Source: CBDCFT01 sp965216365 (GTDB taxonomy: Bacteria; Pseudomonadota; Gammaproteobacteria; Arenicellales; CBDCFT01). Taken from it: DNA of 64,000 nt. Position 1 is the stretch's first letter, and each line of letters starts with the position of its first letter. Below the pieces are notes generated by a model that saw nothing but the letters and a program-made list of their open reading frames with translations, searched no databases and had not been told where the DNA came from. The stretch lies in the NCBI GenBank assembly GCA_965216365.1, contig CBDCFT010000010.1, positions 1-64,000 of the forward strand. The letters run 5' to 3'. This document shows, piece by piece, positions 63,494 through 64,000 of the stretch. Both the position numbers and the translations under genes were made by a program.

Positions 63494-64000
63494 ATGGAAC
63501 CTGTTGAGCGGTTGTCTGGATTGGACGTTTTTAGCGATCTCAACGAATTGGATCTCAATGAGATTGCCAGGGTGATATCGTTTCGCAATTTTAGGAAAAA
63601 CGAACAAATACTTAGTTATGGTTGTAGTGACAAGGATGTCTACTTCATCAGCGAAGGCAGTGTAAGAGCCACTATTTTTTTCCCTATTGGGTCGGGAAAT
63701 TTCATATCAAGATCTGGAGTCAGGAATGATGTTCGGTGAGCTTGCGGCACTTGACGGTCAGCCAAGAACAACGCACGTTATTGCACTTGAGCCGTCGGTT
63801 ATTGGTGTGATGAAATCCAACGATTTCATATCGTTACTTGGTAAATATCCAAGTACCGCAGATGCAGTTATTAAGCATCTGGTCAGTTTGGTTCGGTTTC
63901 TGTGCAACAAAGTGTTCGAGTTCGGTGCATTCGATGTGAAAAACCGCGTGCGGGCGGAATTGCTTCGATTGGCTCGAGCTTCGGATACCGGCGATGGTGC
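63494..64000 (+). CDS. Crp/Fnr-family regulator, partial and frame-disrupted
   Basis: ATG 63494 follows AAAGAGGATTTCG. MEPVERLSGLDVFSDLNELDLNEIARVISFRNFRKNEQILSYGCSDKDVYFISEGSVRATIF is the first half of a cyclic-nucleotide-binding domain. The frame then fails. Removing one T from the run at 63675-63681 restores SLLGREISYQDLESGMMFGELAALDGQPRTTHVIAL, the rest of the domain with the FGELAALDGQPRT phosphate-binding cassette (the position of the usual cAMP-contact RT is kept). The helix-turn-helix part is cut by the window edge. With two cyclase genes 9-16 kb upstream, it is a candidate receptor. Confidence 0.85.

Overview
The window looks like chromosomal DNA of a gammaproteobacterium, probably a marine or sediment heterotroph. 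The reasons are protein similarity by eye, two TRAP uptake systems, a tetrameric sarcosine oxidase, B12-dependent methionine synthase, group 2 OMP decarboxylase, RAYT/REP elements and many short palindromic repeats of types common in gammaproteobacteria. The taxon is inferred, not proven. No rRNA, tRNA, CRISPR array or prophage was seen.

Layout. 1-312: tail of an IS110-type transposase. 0.56-5.45 kb (minus): a three-gene TRAP transporter whose large permease carries an unusual coiled-coil tail. 5.69-12.76 kb (plus): a methyl-cycle run of SABATH-type methyltransferase, ArsR-methyltransferase fusion, metF and metH. 13.1-19.5 kb: a frame-disrupted agmatinase-family gene, a DUF1877 protein, an O-methyltransferase, a decayed M19 dipeptidase and a three-gene operon of unknown function (575 aa protein, DUF3726 protein, 135 aa protein). 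19.7-23.7 kb: a small secreted protein with a DUF2145 protein, pyrF, an Ldh_2-type reductase preceded by the stub of a deleted GMC oxidoreductase, and terC. 23.9-31.0 kb: IclR regulator, fused-permease TRAP system, GMC dehydrogenase and universal stress protein. This module looks more GC-rich than its surroundings. An IclR remnant follows it. 31.3-34.5 kb: GNAT, GDSL esterase, N-formylglutamate deformylase and a REP-flanked RAYT. 34.8-41.2 kb: LysR regulator divergent from soxBDAG. 41.2-45 kb: repeat-rich, gene-poor DNA with a probable heme-binding protein. 45.1-54.3 kb: a signalling block with a PhoPQ-like pair, a class III cyclase and a very large kinase-ATPase-GAF-cyclase. 54.7-63.3 kb: a tight six-gene operon of B12 radical SAM enzyme, poly(Gly-Ile) protein, 183 aa unknown, exported S9 peptidase, outer-membrane porin and GNAT. 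A Crp/Fnr-type regulator follows at the right edge.

How parts fit. The two TRAP systems, GMC and Ldh_2 oxidoreductases, deformylase and sarcosine oxidase suggest use of small organic acids, alcohols and methylated amines. Sarcosine oxidase delivers one-carbon units to tetrahydrofolate, which metF and metH can pass on to methionine. The signalling block makes cyclic nucleotides and ends near a cyclic-nucleotide-binding-type regulator.

The best candidate for an undescribed system is the 54.7-62.8 kb operon. It joins a peptide- or lipid-modifying type of enzyme to a protein with a pure (Gly-Ile)14 tract, an orphan protein and an envelope peptidase/porin pair. A caution for all readers: in nearly every broken gene here (agmatinase, dipeptidase, soxA, kinase-cyclase, Crp) the frame is restored by removing single extra bases, mostly from homopolymers. 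Sequencing insertions may therefore explain much of the apparent gene decay.
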